Shown: positions 46,024 to 54,032, numbered from the stretch's first letter. The stretch is DNA of 64,000 bases from Xylophilus ampelinus (GCF_003217575.1 NZ_QJTC01000021.1:1-64000), one strand, 5' to 3'. The notes: generated by a model not told the origin, from the sequence alone. Numbers and translations: made by a program.

Positions 46024-47226
46024 TCACCTCAGATTCACCAGGGTTGACATCACCTGGTCCTGGGTCTTGATCGTCTGCGCATTGGCCTGGTAGGCCCGCT
46101 GCGCGGTCATCATGTTCACCAGCTCGCCGGTCAGGTCGACGGTGGAGTCTTCCAGCGCGCCGGAGCGCAGCTGGCCGAAGCTGCCCGAGCCGGGGTTGCT
46201 GGTGATCGGCGCGCCGGAGGCGGCGGTCTGCTTCCAGTAGCCGCCGTTGGAGACTTCCAGGCCCTGCACGTTGCGGAAGTTCGACAGCGTCACCCGGCCT
46301 GCCGACTGGGTCTGGCCGTTGGAGTAGCGGGTGGTCAGCGTGCCGTCGTTCTCGATCGACATGCCGGTGAGCTGGCCGGGCGCGTAGCCGTTCTGAGCGA
46401 GGTCGGACACCGCGAACGACGAGGCGTTCTGCGTCATGCCGCTCAGGTCGAAGGCGACGGAGACCGGGTCGCTGGTGCTGCCCGCGTTCTGCAGGCCGGT
46501 CAGCGTCATCGTGGCCGGGTTGGGTGTCAGCAGCTTGCCGCTGGTGTCGAAGGTCAGCGCGGTGGGCGTGTCGCTGGCGTCGGGCTTGGTATAGGCGTTC
46601 CAGGCGTTGGGGCCGGTCTTCACGAAGTACAGGTTCACCGGGATGGCGGCGCCCTGCTTGTCGTAGACGTTGAGCGAGGTTCCGTAGGTGGTGGTGGGGG
46701 TGGGCGGCACCTGGGCCGAGGCCACCGGGGCCCGGGTGTCGAGGTTCAGCTCCAGCTTGCCGGTGGTGGTTTCCTTGCCCGCCACGCCCTTGCCGGTGGG
46801 TACCGTGAGGGCGCCTTTGCTGATCGCGCCGGTCACCGGGTCGATGATGTCGCCTTGCAGCTTGGCGCCGTCGTTGGTGATGATGTTGCCGGTCGCGTCC
46901 AGCTTGAAGTTGCCGGCGCGGGTGTAGGCCAGGTCGCCGTTGGGCTGGGCCACGGTGAAGAAGCCGCTGCCGTTGATCGACACGTCGAGGCTGTTGCCGG
47001 TGGTGGTGATGTTGCCCTGGGTGAACTGCTGCGACACGGTGCTGACCGCCACGCCGATGCCCGCCGCGGTGCCGCCCGAGGTGCCGATGTTGCCGGCGTA
47101 CAGCTCCGAGAACTCGGCGCGCGAGGCCTTCATGCCTGTGGTGTTGGCATTGGCGATGTTGTGGCCGATGACGTCGAGGTTGCGGCTGGAGGCGTTGAGG
47201 CCCGAAAGCCCTTGCTGGAATGACAT
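46024..47226 (-). CDS. flgE: flagellar hook protein FlgE
   Basis: A 400-residue hook subunit. The N-terminal motif is SFQQGLSGLNASSRNLDVIG, then NIANANTTGMKASRAEFSEL. The core has INGSGFFTVAQPNGDLAYTR and the C-terminus LVNMMTAQRAYQANAQTIKT, ending in MSTLVNLR. Middle domains are Thr/Ala/Pro-rich, as usual. Its assembly needs the FlgD cap encoded 82 bases upstream. Length equals E. coli FlgE (402). Confidence 0.97.
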   Translation of the reverse strand: MSFQQGLSGLNASSRNLDVIGHNIANANTTGMKASRAEFSELYAGNIGTSGGTAAGIGVAVSTVSQQFTQGNITTTGNSLDVSINGSGFFTVAQPNGDLAYTRAGNFKLDATGNIITNDGAKLQGDIIDPVTGAISKGALTVPTGKGVAGKETTTGKLELNLDTRAPVASAQVPPTPTTTYGTSLNVYDKQGAAIPVNLYFVKTGPNAWNAYTKPDASDTPTALTFDTSGKLLTPNPATMTLTGLQNAGSTSDPVSVAFDLSGMTQNASSFAVSDLAQNGYAPGQLTGMSIENDGTLTTRYSNGQTQSAGRVTLSNFRNVQGLEVSNGGYWKQTAASGAPITSNPGSGSFGQLRSGALEDSTVDLTGELVNMMTAQRAYQANAQTIKTQDQVMSTLVNLR

Positions 47227-47308
47227 GGTCGGTGCTCCTGGTGGATGGTGGCCGTGGCGGGTGTGATAGGGAGTGGGGGTGTGGTTCGGAACGGTGCGGC
47301 GGGGCCGG

Positions 47309-48010
47309 TCAGCTGATCGCCTTGACCTTGCCGTAGGCGACGCTGCTGCCGTTGCCCAGGTTGAGCGTCAGCGCGCCGCTGCTGTCGGAGCCGACGCTGG
47401 TGACGGTGCTCCTGGTGAGCGAGGTGCTGCTGACGGCGGTGCCCTTGTTGGTGGCCTCGACCGTGAACTTCAGCGGCTCGGTGCCGGTGTAGCCCGAGGT
47501 GTCGAAGCTGAAGTCGTGGGCGCCGGCACTCTGCGTGCCCATGTTGATGCTGCCGAGCGACTTGCCGCTGGCAGTGGCGATGTTGACTACCACGCTGGAG
47601 GCCGCTCCCGACAACTCGAAGCCGCCGGTGCCGGTCTTGCCGGTCTTGTCGATCGAGAGCGTGTCGCCCTCGGCCTGCACCGTGCGGCCGACGAGCGCCG
47701 TCGCCTGCAGGCCCTGCGTGGCCGCCAGCTGGGCCGCCATGTCCTTGACGGTGCTGTTGAGCTGGGTGATGCCGGTGACGGTGTTGATCTGCGCGATCTG
47801 CGAGGTCATCTGCGCGTTGTCCATCGGATTCGTCGGGTCCTGGTTGGTGAGCTGCGCCACCAGGAGCTTCAGGAACCGGTCTTGCGCCGTGGCCGGGTCG
47901 TTGGCCACGTTGGCGGCCGCGCCGGTGGCCGCCTTGCTGGCGTCCGTCGTGGGCGTGTAGGTGTAGGTGCTGCTGGAGGTGGCGGCAGCGACGTTGTTGG
48001 TGGTGGCCAT
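47309..48010 (-). CDS. flgD: flagellar hook-capping protein FlgD
   Basis: A 233-residue hook cap scaffold. The conserved N-terminal block is DRFLKLLVAQLTNQDPTNPM, then DNAQMTSQIAQINTVTGITQ (residues 43-85). The C-terminal half is a beta-rich FlgD Ig-like/Tudor region (GGFELSGAASSVVVNIATAS). The first 35 residues are a Thr/Ser/Ala-rich export leader. It lies between flgC and flgE, the standard order. Confidence 0.95.
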   Translation of the reverse strand: MATTNNVAAATSSSTYTYTPTTDASKAATGAAANVANDPATAQDRFLKLLVAQLTNQDPTNPMDNAQMTSQIAQINTVTGITQLNSTVKDMAAQLAATQGLQATALVGRTVQAEGDTLSIDKTGKTGTGGFELSGAASSVVVNIATASGKSLGSINMGTQSAGAHDFSFDTSGYTGTEPLKFTVEATNKGTAVSSTSLTRSTVTSVGSDSSGALTLNLGNGSSVAYGKVKAIS

Positions 48011-48045
48011 GGCGGTCTCCGGTGGTGTCTGGGTGGGCTGAGGGC

Positions 48046-48450
48046 CTACTGGCCCATCTGCAAGGTCTTGAGCAGCAGCGACTTGGCGGTGTTCATCACC
48101 TCGACGTTGTTCTGGTACGCCCGCGAGGCCGAGATCATGTTGACCATCTCCTCGACCGCGTTCACGTTGGAATGCGTCACGTAGCCCTGCGCGTCGGCGG
48201 CGGGGTTGCTCGGGTCGAGCAGCTTGCGGCCGGGCGACGTGTTCTCTGAGATCGACGACACCTTCACGCCGGCGCTGCCTTCGTTGCCGTAGGGAACCGT
48301 CTGGAACACCACCTGGCGCGCCTGGTAGGCCTTGCCGTCGGGTCCGGCCACCGCGTCGACGTTGGCCAGGTTGCTGGCCACCACGTTCAGGCGCTGCGAC
48401 TGCGCACCGACCGCGCTGCCGGAGATATTGAAGATAGAGAACATCGACAT
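48046..48450 (-). CDS. flgC: flagellar rod protein FlgC
   Basis: A 134-residue proximal rod protein: FSIFNISGSAVGAQSQRLNV, NLANVDAVAGPDGKAYQARQ, then a C-terminal NVNAVEEMVNMISASRAYQN and EVMNTAKSLLLKTLQMGQ. All hallmark FlgC positions are present and the length is identical to E. coli FlgC. It starts 33 bases after flgB and is followed by flgD after 35 bases. Confidence 0.97.
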   Translation of the reverse strand: MSMFSIFNISGSAVGAQSQRLNVVASNLANVDAVAGPDGKAYQARQVVFQTVPYGNEGSAGVKVSSISENTSPGRKLLDPSNPAADAQGYVTHSNVNAVEEMVNMISASRAYQNNVEVMNTAKSLLLKTLQMGQ

Positions 48451-48483
48451 GGCGAAACTCCTGGGTGAACCGTGCGGCGAGGC

Positions 48484-48957
48484 CTACTGGCCCTGGATGG
48501 CCGTGAGCATCGTCTTGGCCGAACCGTTGATGAAACGCAGCGTGGCCTCGTAGCGGACCGAGTTGTCGGTGAAGGCCGCGCGCTCGCGGTCGAGGTCCAC
48601 GCTGTTGCCGTCCATGCTGGGCTGGCTCTGCACCGTGTAGTCCATCCTGGGGCCGGAGCCGGATTGCAGCGAGCCCGTCGAGCTAGTCAGCGGGATGTGG
48701 CCGGCGCCGGTGCCCATCGCCACCGTGCTGCCGCCTACGCCACCGCCCGACTGGGGCGCCGCAAGGCGCAGCGCGCCGAGGGCGGTGCCGCCGTTGCCGG
48801 TGGCGTCGCGCATCGCGTCGGCGAACTTGAAGTCGCGGGCGGCGTAGCCGGGCGTGTCGGCATTGGCGATGTTGCTGGCGATGTTGCGCTGACGCTCGGC
48901 GCGCATCACCAGGGCCTTGCCTTGGAAATCAATTGCCTGTGTGAGCTTGTCGAGCAT
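48484..48957 (-). CDS. flgB: flagellar rod protein FlgB
   Basis: A 157-residue rod protein, first gene of the flgBCDE-FGHIJKL run. The N-terminal block is LDKLTQAIDFQGKALVMRAE, then NIASNIANADTPGYAARDFK, and the C-terminal block NSVDLDRERAAFTDNSVRYE. A Gly/Ser/Thr-rich loop in the middle is longer than in E. coli. The start at 48957 is fixed by homology; the frame stays open upstream without coding character. The gene diverges from flgA over 202 bases that must hold both promoters. No clear sigma-28 or sigma-54 site was found there. Confidence 0.95.
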   Translation of the reverse strand: MLDKLTQAIDFQGKALVMRAERQRNIASNIANADTPGYAARDFKFADAMRDATGNGGTALGALRLAAPQSGGGVGGSTVAMGTGAGHIPLTSSTGSLQSGSGPRMDYTVQSQPSMDGNSVDLDRERAAFTDNSVRYEATLRFINGSAKTMLTAIQGQ

Positions 48958-49159
48958 GGGCGCGGCCGTCGTCGGCGTAGGGTGGATGGGCAGGAGGGCG
49001 GCACCGGGGGCGGCACGGTTCTCCACGTGGGAGTAATTATGAAAACCGAAGCCGCGGCCGAACCCGGAATGAAGGGGGTGAAGCCGCCGCAGTTCGCCCG
49101 CTCGCCCGCCGCGGGCCGCCCTACAGTCGGTGTCCCGGCCACTGTGGGAGACCACCGCC

Positions 49160-50170
49160 ATGCACCCCCCTTTTTCGACTTCGCTCTGCCTGCTGGCGGC
49201 GGCCTGCCTACCGGCCGGCGTCGCCGCCGCGGCCGAGCCCGCCATCCCCGCGGCGCCCGCCGCCGCGGGGATGGCCAGGCCCATTCAGATCCCGGCATCC
49301 GTCCAGGCGATGCAGGCGGCGCAGCTGGCCGCGGTGACCAAAGCGCAGCCGGCCGCAGCCGCAACGTCCGCCAAGGCGCCGGTCGCCGTGGTCGCGTCCG
49401 CCGCCCCGATGGCGCCCGCCTACCCGATGCCGCCGATCGGCGTCGCCGTGCCCGCGGCACCTGCCGCGGCCGTGCATGCCGCCGCCGCCGCGATACCGCC
49501 GGCCGCCGTGCCGGTGGCACCGGGCCTGGAGGCCGTACCCGACATCGCCGCCGCTAGCCGCCAATTCCTCGATGCCGCCGTCGCCCAGGCGCCGGCCGCC
49601 GCCAACATGCCGCTGCGCATGGAAGTCAGCCTCGGCGCGCTCGACAGCCGGCTGCGGCTGGCGCCCTGCGCCCGGGTCGAGCCCTACCTGCCGCCCGGCA
49701 TGCGTCTCTGGGGCAAGACGCGGCTCGGCCTGCGCTGCCTGGAAGGAGCGGTGCGCTGGAACGTCTTTTTGCCGGTCACGGTGAAGGCCTTCGGCCCGGC
49801 CTGGGTGGTGCAGGGGGCGGTTGCGCCCGGCACCACGCTGGCCGCGGGCGACGCGGTCGAGGCCGAGGTCGATTGGGCCGAGGACGCCTCGCCGATCGTC
49901 TCCGACCCGGCCCAGTGGATCGGGACCACCGTCACCCGCGCCCTGCAACCCGGCCAGGCGCTGCGCCAGTCGCTGGTGCGGGCGCCGCAGGCCTTCGGTG
50001 CCGGCAGCCAGGTGCGCATCGTGGCGCAGGGCCCGGGCTTCGCCGTCACCTCGGGCGGCCAGGCGATCAACGCCGGCTTCGTCGGCCAGCAGGTCCGGGT
50101 GCGGATGGACAACGGCCGGATCATGAACGGCACCGTGGTCGATTCGCAGACGGTACAGATGGCGCTGTAG
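49160..50170 (+). CDS. flgA: flagellar P-ring chaperone FlgA
   Basis: A 336-residue periplasmic chaperone for FlgI. A signal peptide (SLCLLAAACLPAGVAAAAEP) is followed by about 100 residues of Ala/Pro/Val/Met low complexity. The FlgA proper comes next: an N-terminal domain with RMEVSLGALDSRLRLAPCAR, and a SAF/chaperone domain ending in INAGFVGQQVRVRMDNGRIM and NGTVVDSQTVQMAL. The family is usually 220-240 residues, so the low-complexity insert is exceptional. The start at 49160 has GGGAG about 10 bases upstream. Confidence 0.92.
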   Translation: MHPPFSTSLCLLAAACLPAGVAAAAEPAIPAAPAAAGMARPIQIPASVQAMQAAQLAAVTKAQPAAAATSAKAPVAVVASAAPMAPAYPMPPIGVAVPAAPAAAVHAAAAAIPPAAVPVAPGLEAVPDIAAASRQFLDAAVAQAPAAANMPLRMEVSLGALDSRLRLAPCARVEPYLPPGMRLWGKTRLGLRCLEGAVRWNVFLPVTVKAFGPAWVVQGAVAPGTTLAAGDAVEAEVDWAEDASPIVSDPAQWIGTTVTRALQPGQALRQSLVRAPQAFGAGSQVRIVAQGPGFAVTSGGQAINAGFVGQQVRVRMDNGRIMNGTVVDSQTVQMAL

Positions 50171-50279
50171 GCGTCGATACGACAACTATGGCGCTCCGCA
50201 CCGACAGCCCACTCTCTTTGACGACCTCGCGCCGGCCGTCGGGCGTGCCCCGGGCGCTGCAAAAAGTTGCAATTGGCCC

Positions 50280-50306
50280 TAAAGTTCCGGCCTCGACCGC
50301 CGAAAC
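50280..50306 (+). promoter_or_regulatory. sigma-28 (FliA) promoter of flgM
   Basis: TAAA, exactly 15 bases, GCCGAAAC: an almost perfect match to the FliA consensus TAAA-N15-GCCGATAA, 45 bases before the flgM start codon. It would let FliA drive flgM and flgN as late genes, forming the usual feedback loop with its own anti-sigma factor. FliA is encoded 2 kb away in this window. Confidence 0.85.
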
Positions 50307-50351
50307 AACTCCTGTGCCGCCTCCTACCCTGCGAGGCGATGGAGAAAAGCC

Positions 50352-50705
50352 ATGAAGATCAACCCCTCATTGCAAGCCGACCTGCTCAAGGCGCCCGCAG
50401 CCCGAACGGGTGCGGCCGCCGCGCCCGCCGTCGGCAGCACTGCCACGGCTGCGGCAGCGCCCGCCGCGACGGTCACCGTGTCGAACCTGGCCCGCTCGAT
50501 GGAGACGCGGGCCGCCGCCGGCGTCGCCGCCGACACCAGCGGCGACTTCAACGCCGCCAAGGTGGCCGAAGTGAAGGCCGCCATCGCCCAGGGCACCTAC
50601 AAGGTCAATGCCGGCGCCATAGCCGACAAGCTCCTGTCCAACGCCCAGCAGGTGCTGCGCCGCAACGCATCGGACGCCGACCGCTCCGACGCCGGCGGCG
50701 CCTGA
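50352..50705 (+). CDS. flgM: anti-sigma-28 factor FlgM
   Basis: A 117-residue FlgM. The N-terminal half (MKINPSLQADLLKAPAARTG, then Ala/Thr-rich) is disordered, as needed for export. The C-terminal half carries the FliA-binding helices (DFNAAKVAEVKAAIAQGTYK, VNAGAIADKLLSNAQQVL). It holds FliA inactive until hook completion lets it be secreted. It is transcribed from a sigma-28 promoter, and flgN follows 30 bases later. Confidence 0.93.
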   Translation: MKINPSLQADLLKAPAARTGAAAAPAVGSTATAAAAPAATVTVSNLARSMETRAAAGVAADTSGDFNAAKVAEVKAAIAQGTYKVNAGAIADKLLSNAQQVLRRNASDADRSDAGGA

Positions 50706-50735
50706 CACCCCCCAGCGCCCGACGCTTTCACCGCC

Positions 50736-51137
50736 ATGACCGCAGCCTCCACGCCCGCCGCCCCTTCCGCCGAACGCCTCCAGGCCTTCGTGGCGCAAGG
50801 CCTGGCCCCGGTCGAGGTGCAGCTGGCCGCCATGGCCGAGGCAATGGTGTCCGGTCACCCCGACGGCCTGCAGGCCGCAGCCACCGCGCTGCGCAACGCC
50901 GCTGCCGACTTCTCCCGCTGCCTCGACGTTCCCGGCGCCGCCCAGGCCGTCGCCGCCTGCAGCCCGCTTCAGGCCCGCGTTCGCCAGGCCGGCACGGCCC
51001 TCGCCCAGCATCGCACCCAGATGGCCCGCCGCATGGCCATCGTCGACCGCGCCGTCGCCTCCCTGCTCCCCGACGTCGCCGCCAAGAAAGCCGTCACCTA
51101 CGGCGCCGGCGGTGCGATGCGCAGCCGCTTCGGCTGA
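50736..51137 (+). CDS. flgN: flagellar export chaperone FlgN-like protein
   Basis: A 133-residue, almost fully helical, Ala-rich protein in the position of flgN after flgM. Typical features are a long N-terminal helix pair (QGLAPVEVQLAAMAEAMVSG) and the C-terminal segment LAQHRTQMARRMAIVDRAVA, then VTYGAGGAMRSRFG, matching the YGxxG-type tail of FlgN proteins. It would deliver FlgK and FlgL to the export gate. The last codons (CAGCCG-CTT-CGGCTG) form a small hairpin that may help end transcription. Confidence 0.8.
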   Translation: MTAASTPAAPSAERLQAFVAQGLAPVEVQLAAMAEAMVSGHPDGLQAAATALRNAAADFSRCLDVPGAAQAVAACSPLQARVRQAGTALAQHRTQMARRMAIVDRAVASLLPDVAAKKAVTYGAGGAMRSRFG

Positions 51138-51140
51138 CTG

Positions 51141-51186
51141 ATATTATTTTGATAGCTGGAGGTTGGCGCGGAATGCCGGCTACAGC
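51141..51186 (+). repeat. ATAGCT-type dispersed repeat, copy 7
   Basis: The element reads ATATTATTTTGATAGCTGGA, then GGTTGGCGCGGAATGCCGGC and TACAGC. It starts 4 bases after the flgN stop codon. It has the same head-to-body order as copies 4 and 6. Confidence 0.65.
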
Positions 51187-51397
51187 CCCATTTCGTTTGA
51201 GTTCGCAGTTGAATCCGACGAGCGAGGCGCTGGCCATAAGCAGTCCGGGATGCTGAAAAAAACGGGATGCAGGATCTGCGGCAAAAAAGCCATAGCCAGT
51301 GGATCACCAGCGGCGCGATGCAATCGCCGCCGCAGCCATCGATTTTTCAGGCATCGGTTCCTGGAAACATCGCGAATCCCGCCCGCCTGTCGCGAAA

Positions 51398-52216
51398 TTA
51401 GGCGCGCAATGCGCGAAACTCATTTCGCAGCAGCGGTTTTTCGCGATCGTGAAGCGCTCTGCCGAGTTGAGACTTGGCATCTGACAAAAGAGCCCGATCG
51501 ATATCCGCTGGAATTTGAAAAGTGCCGGGCGGCCAACTTGCCACCAATGCAGCCAGTGGCCCGCTTGTAATGTTTGTATGCGCGATACGAGCAATCGCAG
51601 AAAAATCCACGGGAGAGGCCGGGGCTTGCACCGTTACTCCGCTCGGCGCGAGAGCCGTCACGACGACGGAGGCCGCAGTTTGGCTGGCAAACATCGCGAC
51701 GTCCGCCAAAGCCCAGGAACGCTTCATATCCACCTCAGCGGCGAGCAATGGCGAAGTAGCTGCAGTAGTGCCTAGACTTAGCAGGTGCACCCGCAGGCCC
51801 ATTCCTTGAGCGGCCACCACGCCAGGCGCAGTATCTGCGTCCCCTGAGACAAGCAACGCGGCGCTAATAGCCCTCTGCTGAGTCAAGCTGATGAGGTCGG
51901 CGATCATCAGGCCGTCGACGCCTTTTTGTTGACCTGGGATGTTGCGCGTGCCCAAACGCAATTTGAAGTCGTCCAGCGCGTCGATCGACAGGTGTTACGC
52001 TGTTTTGGTGCCGGTCATGTTGCCAGGGCCGTCATACCAGTAAACGCGTAAAAGGTCGCTTGCTGGAAACTGGCTTGACACTTCCGTCAGCAACCGGTTC
52101 CGAAGAGCGGCGTAATCCACCGTTACCTGTCCACGAGAAGCATAGCTGCCGGTGATGGTTTTGCACAATTGCACCCAAAAATAACCGGCATCTATGAAAA
52201 CTGCGATTCTTTGCAT
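51398..52216 (-). pseudogene. NYN-domain (PIN-like) ribonuclease gene with in-frame TAA
   Basis: The frame encodes a 272-residue NYN/LabA-type nuclease. The first acidic residue is in AVFIDAGYFWVQ, RVYWYDGPG follows, then LDDFKLRLGTRN, the GQQKGVDGLMIADLISL block and AALLVSGDADTAPGV, supplying the conserved Asp residues of the PIN-like metal site. A TAA at 51995-51997 (codon 74, KTA-stop-HLSID) breaks it; both sides are in the same frame and clearly homologous to the family. It starts 12 bases after an intrinsic terminator with no visible Shine-Dalgarno. The region is AT-richer than its flagellar neighbours and separates flgMN from fliA, suggesting insertion. The C-terminal 80 residues after the NYN fold are not recognised. 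Confidence 0.8.
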
Positions 52217-52227
52217 ATTGCAGACGT

Positions 52228-52347
52228 GAAAAGAGCGCCTAGAAGCGCTCTTTAAAGGTGCTTTTGGGCACCGAAGTAGAGGTGCGGTTGGCACCGATAG
52301 TAGTATGGGGCGCTTTTGGACGCCAAGTAGTAGCCGTTTCCGACTAG
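52228..52347 (-). ncRNA. tandem-hairpin small RNA upstream of the NYN gene
   Basis: On the minus strand four short hairpins follow each other with a 24-28 base period: TTGCCTAGTCGGAAACGGC (52351-52333, weaker), GGCGTCCAAAAGCGCC (52324-52309), GGTGCCAACCGCACC (52295-52281) and GGTGCCCAAAAGCACC (52272-52257). They are separated by TACTAC or related linkers. The array ends in the hairpin AAGAGCGC-TTCTAG-GCGCTCTT with a TTTT run (52252-52229), an intrinsic terminator. A sigma-70-like promoter sits directly upstream. The result would be an RNA of about 120 nt, immediately before the nuclease gene, the arrangement of type III antitoxin RNAs. Confidence 0.65.
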
Positions 52348-52353
52348 GCAACT

Positions 52354-52382
52354 ACTATAGCACTCGACGCACGATACAGCAA
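52354..52382 (-). promoter_or_regulatory. sigma-70-like promoter of the tandem-hairpin RNA
   Basis: On the minus strand: TTGCTG, exactly 17 bases, TATAGT. The -10 matches the consensus at 5 of 6 positions and the spacing is ideal. Transcription should begin near 52347, just at the start of the hairpin array. Confidence 0.7.
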
Positions 52383-52500
52383 GAAAAAGCCGCCCTGTCA
52401 ACTCCCACCCCCCAGAAACACAGCGGAGCCGGCTTGGCCGGTCCGCCGGTGTTGGCCTCCGAGTGAGGCGATGGGCTAGACGCGCGCGGCCTGGGGGAGG

Positions 52501-53214
52501 TCAGTGCGATCTCATCCGCGCCCGCAGGCGCGCGATCGACTGGCTGTGCAGCTGGCACACCCGAGACTCGGTGATGCCAAGCACCGCGGCGATTTCCTTC
52601 AGGTTCATGTCGTCGTCGTAGTACATGCTCATGATGAATTTCTCGCGCTCGGGCAGGCCCTCGATGGCGGCGACCAGGCTGGTGCGCAGGCGCTGGTCGC
52701 GCAGCTGCTGCATCGGGTCGGCGTCGCTGTCGGCCACATGGCGGTCGAGGAAACTGTCGTCGTCCTGGCCGGCGCCCATGTCTTCCAGGTACACCAGCTG
52801 GGTGCCGCGCACCTTGGCCAGCAGGCTCTGGTAGTCGGTGAGCGTCATTTCCAGCTCGGCGGCGATCTCGGATTCGAGCGGGCTGCGGCCCAGGCGCTGC
52901 TCCAGCCGGCGCACCGCGTGCTCGATGTCCTTCTGGCTCTTGCGCGAGCCGCGGCTCATCCAGTCGCCCTCGCGCAGCTCGTCGATCATGGCGCCGCGGA
53001 TCCGCTGGGTGGCGAAGGTCTCGAACTGCACGCCCTGGCTGGCCTCGTAGCGCGAGAGCGCTTCGGCCAGGCCCATCATCCCGACCTGGATCAGGTCGTC
53101 GATCTCGATGTTGGGCGGCAGCTTCGCGATCATGTGGTGCGCCAACCGACGCACCAGCGGCACGTACTGGCGGATCATGGCCTCGCGGTCGAGTTGGCCT
53201 TTGGCGGTGTACAT
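52501..53214 (-). CDS. fliA: flagellar sigma factor FliA (sigma-28)
   Basis: A 237-residue sigma-28 factor. Region 2 has LVRRLAHHMIAKLPPNIEID, DLIQVGMMGLAEALSRYEAS and FETFATQRIRGAMIDELREG. Region 3 follows, and region 4 has LPEREKFIMSMYYDDDMNLK, then LGITESRVCQLHSQSIARLR. It directs late flagellar and chemotaxis genes, here flgM. The ATG at 53214 shares a base with the stop of the FlhG-like gene (TGATG); an upstream TTG is not needed. It is last in the flhB-flhA-flhF-flhG-fliA operon. Confidence 0.96.
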   Translation of the reverse strand: MYTAKGQLDREAMIRQYVPLVRRLAHHMIAKLPPNIEIDDLIQVGMMGLAEALSRYEASQGVQFETFATQRIRGAMIDELREGDWMSRGSRKSQKDIEHAVRRLEQRLGRSPLESEIAAELEMTLTDYQSLLAKVRGTQLVYLEDMGAGQDDDSFLDRHVADSDADPMQQLRDQRLRTSLVAAIEGLPEREKFIMSMYYDDDMNLKEIAAVLGITESRVCQLHSQSIARLRARMRSH

Positions 53215-54032
53215 CAATGACTCCGGACAAAACGTTCAGCCGCGTAGTGTGCGCCTGTGGCGGGCGCAGGGAAAGGCAAAGCGTGCGCCGCGAGGGTGGC
53301 CGCGCCTTCGATCAGCCGCAGCGCGAGCCGGTGCACGTCGCCCGACGCGGCGGGCAGGCCGCTTTCCAGCGGCACCGCGCGCACCCGCAGCACTTCGATC
53401 TGCAGGCCCAGCCAGGTCTCGGCGCAGCGGGCCAGGTTCTCGCGTGCCGCCTGGGCGCTGGCGGCGGTGGCCATGCCGGTGCGGGTGACGACCGAGGCGA
53501 CCGTCGGCGCGATGCCCGCCGCATGCAGGGTGCGCAGCGACCGGTAGGCCGCCAGCACGCCCGACTGCAGGGGCGCGGCCGGCAGCACCGGGGCGATGGC
53601 GCAGTCGGCCGCCCAGTGGGCGACCACCTCGGCCGGCGCGTACAGCAGTACGATGTCGTGCGGCCGCAACAGGCGCGCCAAGCGCAGGGCATCCTCGGCG
53701 CGCAGGTTGTGCTCGTCGGCCATCGCCTTCAGGCCGAGGGCGGCGGGGAAGACCGATAGGCCGCAGGGTGCGGACGCGGGATCGAAATCGTCGTCGGCGC
53801 CGATGCTGCCGTCGAGCAGCTGCAGCAGACCGGGCGAATGCAGGTGTTCGGCGCTGGTGCCGTCCAGCACCGCGACCTGGTAGCCGAGCGCCTGCAGCGC
53901 CGCGCAGATCTGCCACAGCAGCGGCAGCTCGGTATCGGCATCGCCCTGGGCGACGAGCGCGGCCAGGCGGGTGGCGGCATGGGGCGTTTGCATCCGCAGG
54001 CCGGCTCCCTGGTCCAGCAAGGCGTCAAGCAT
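53214..54032 (-). CDS. degenerate FlhG/MinD-like protein without a P-loop
   Basis: A 272-residue protein at the usual place of flhG, between flhF and fliA. It keeps the outline of the MinD/FlhG fold: LWQICAALQALGYQVAVLDG resembles the helix and strand after the Walker A loop, LRPHDIVLLYAPAEVVAHW the strand of the A' motif, and SGVLAAYRSLRTLHAAGIAP the later helix. The deviant Walker A KGGxGKT is missing, replaced by GDADTELPLL. ATP binding is therefore unlikely. FlhG controls flagellar number with FlhF; this form may act without ATP or simply bind FlhF. Both ends overlap the neighbouring genes, so it is translationally coupled. Confidence 0.7.
   Translation of the reverse strand: MLDALLDQGAGLRMQTPHAATRLAALVAQGDADTELPLLWQICAALQALGYQVAVLDGTSAEHLHSPGLLQLLDGSIGADDDFDPASAPCGLSVFPAALGLKAMADEHNLRAEDALRLARLLRPHDIVLLYAPAEVVAHWAADCAIAPVLPAAPLQSGVLAAYRSLRTLHAAGIAPTVASVVTRTGMATAASAQAARENLARCAETWLGLQIEVLRVRAVPLESGLPAASGDVHRLALRLIEGAATLAAHALPFPAPATGAHYAAERFVRSH

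Noticed and set aside
52228-52347. CRISPR array
   Set aside because: The repeats are short, imperfect hairpins of 24-28 base period without unique spacers or cas genes; the arrangement fits a structured RNA better.
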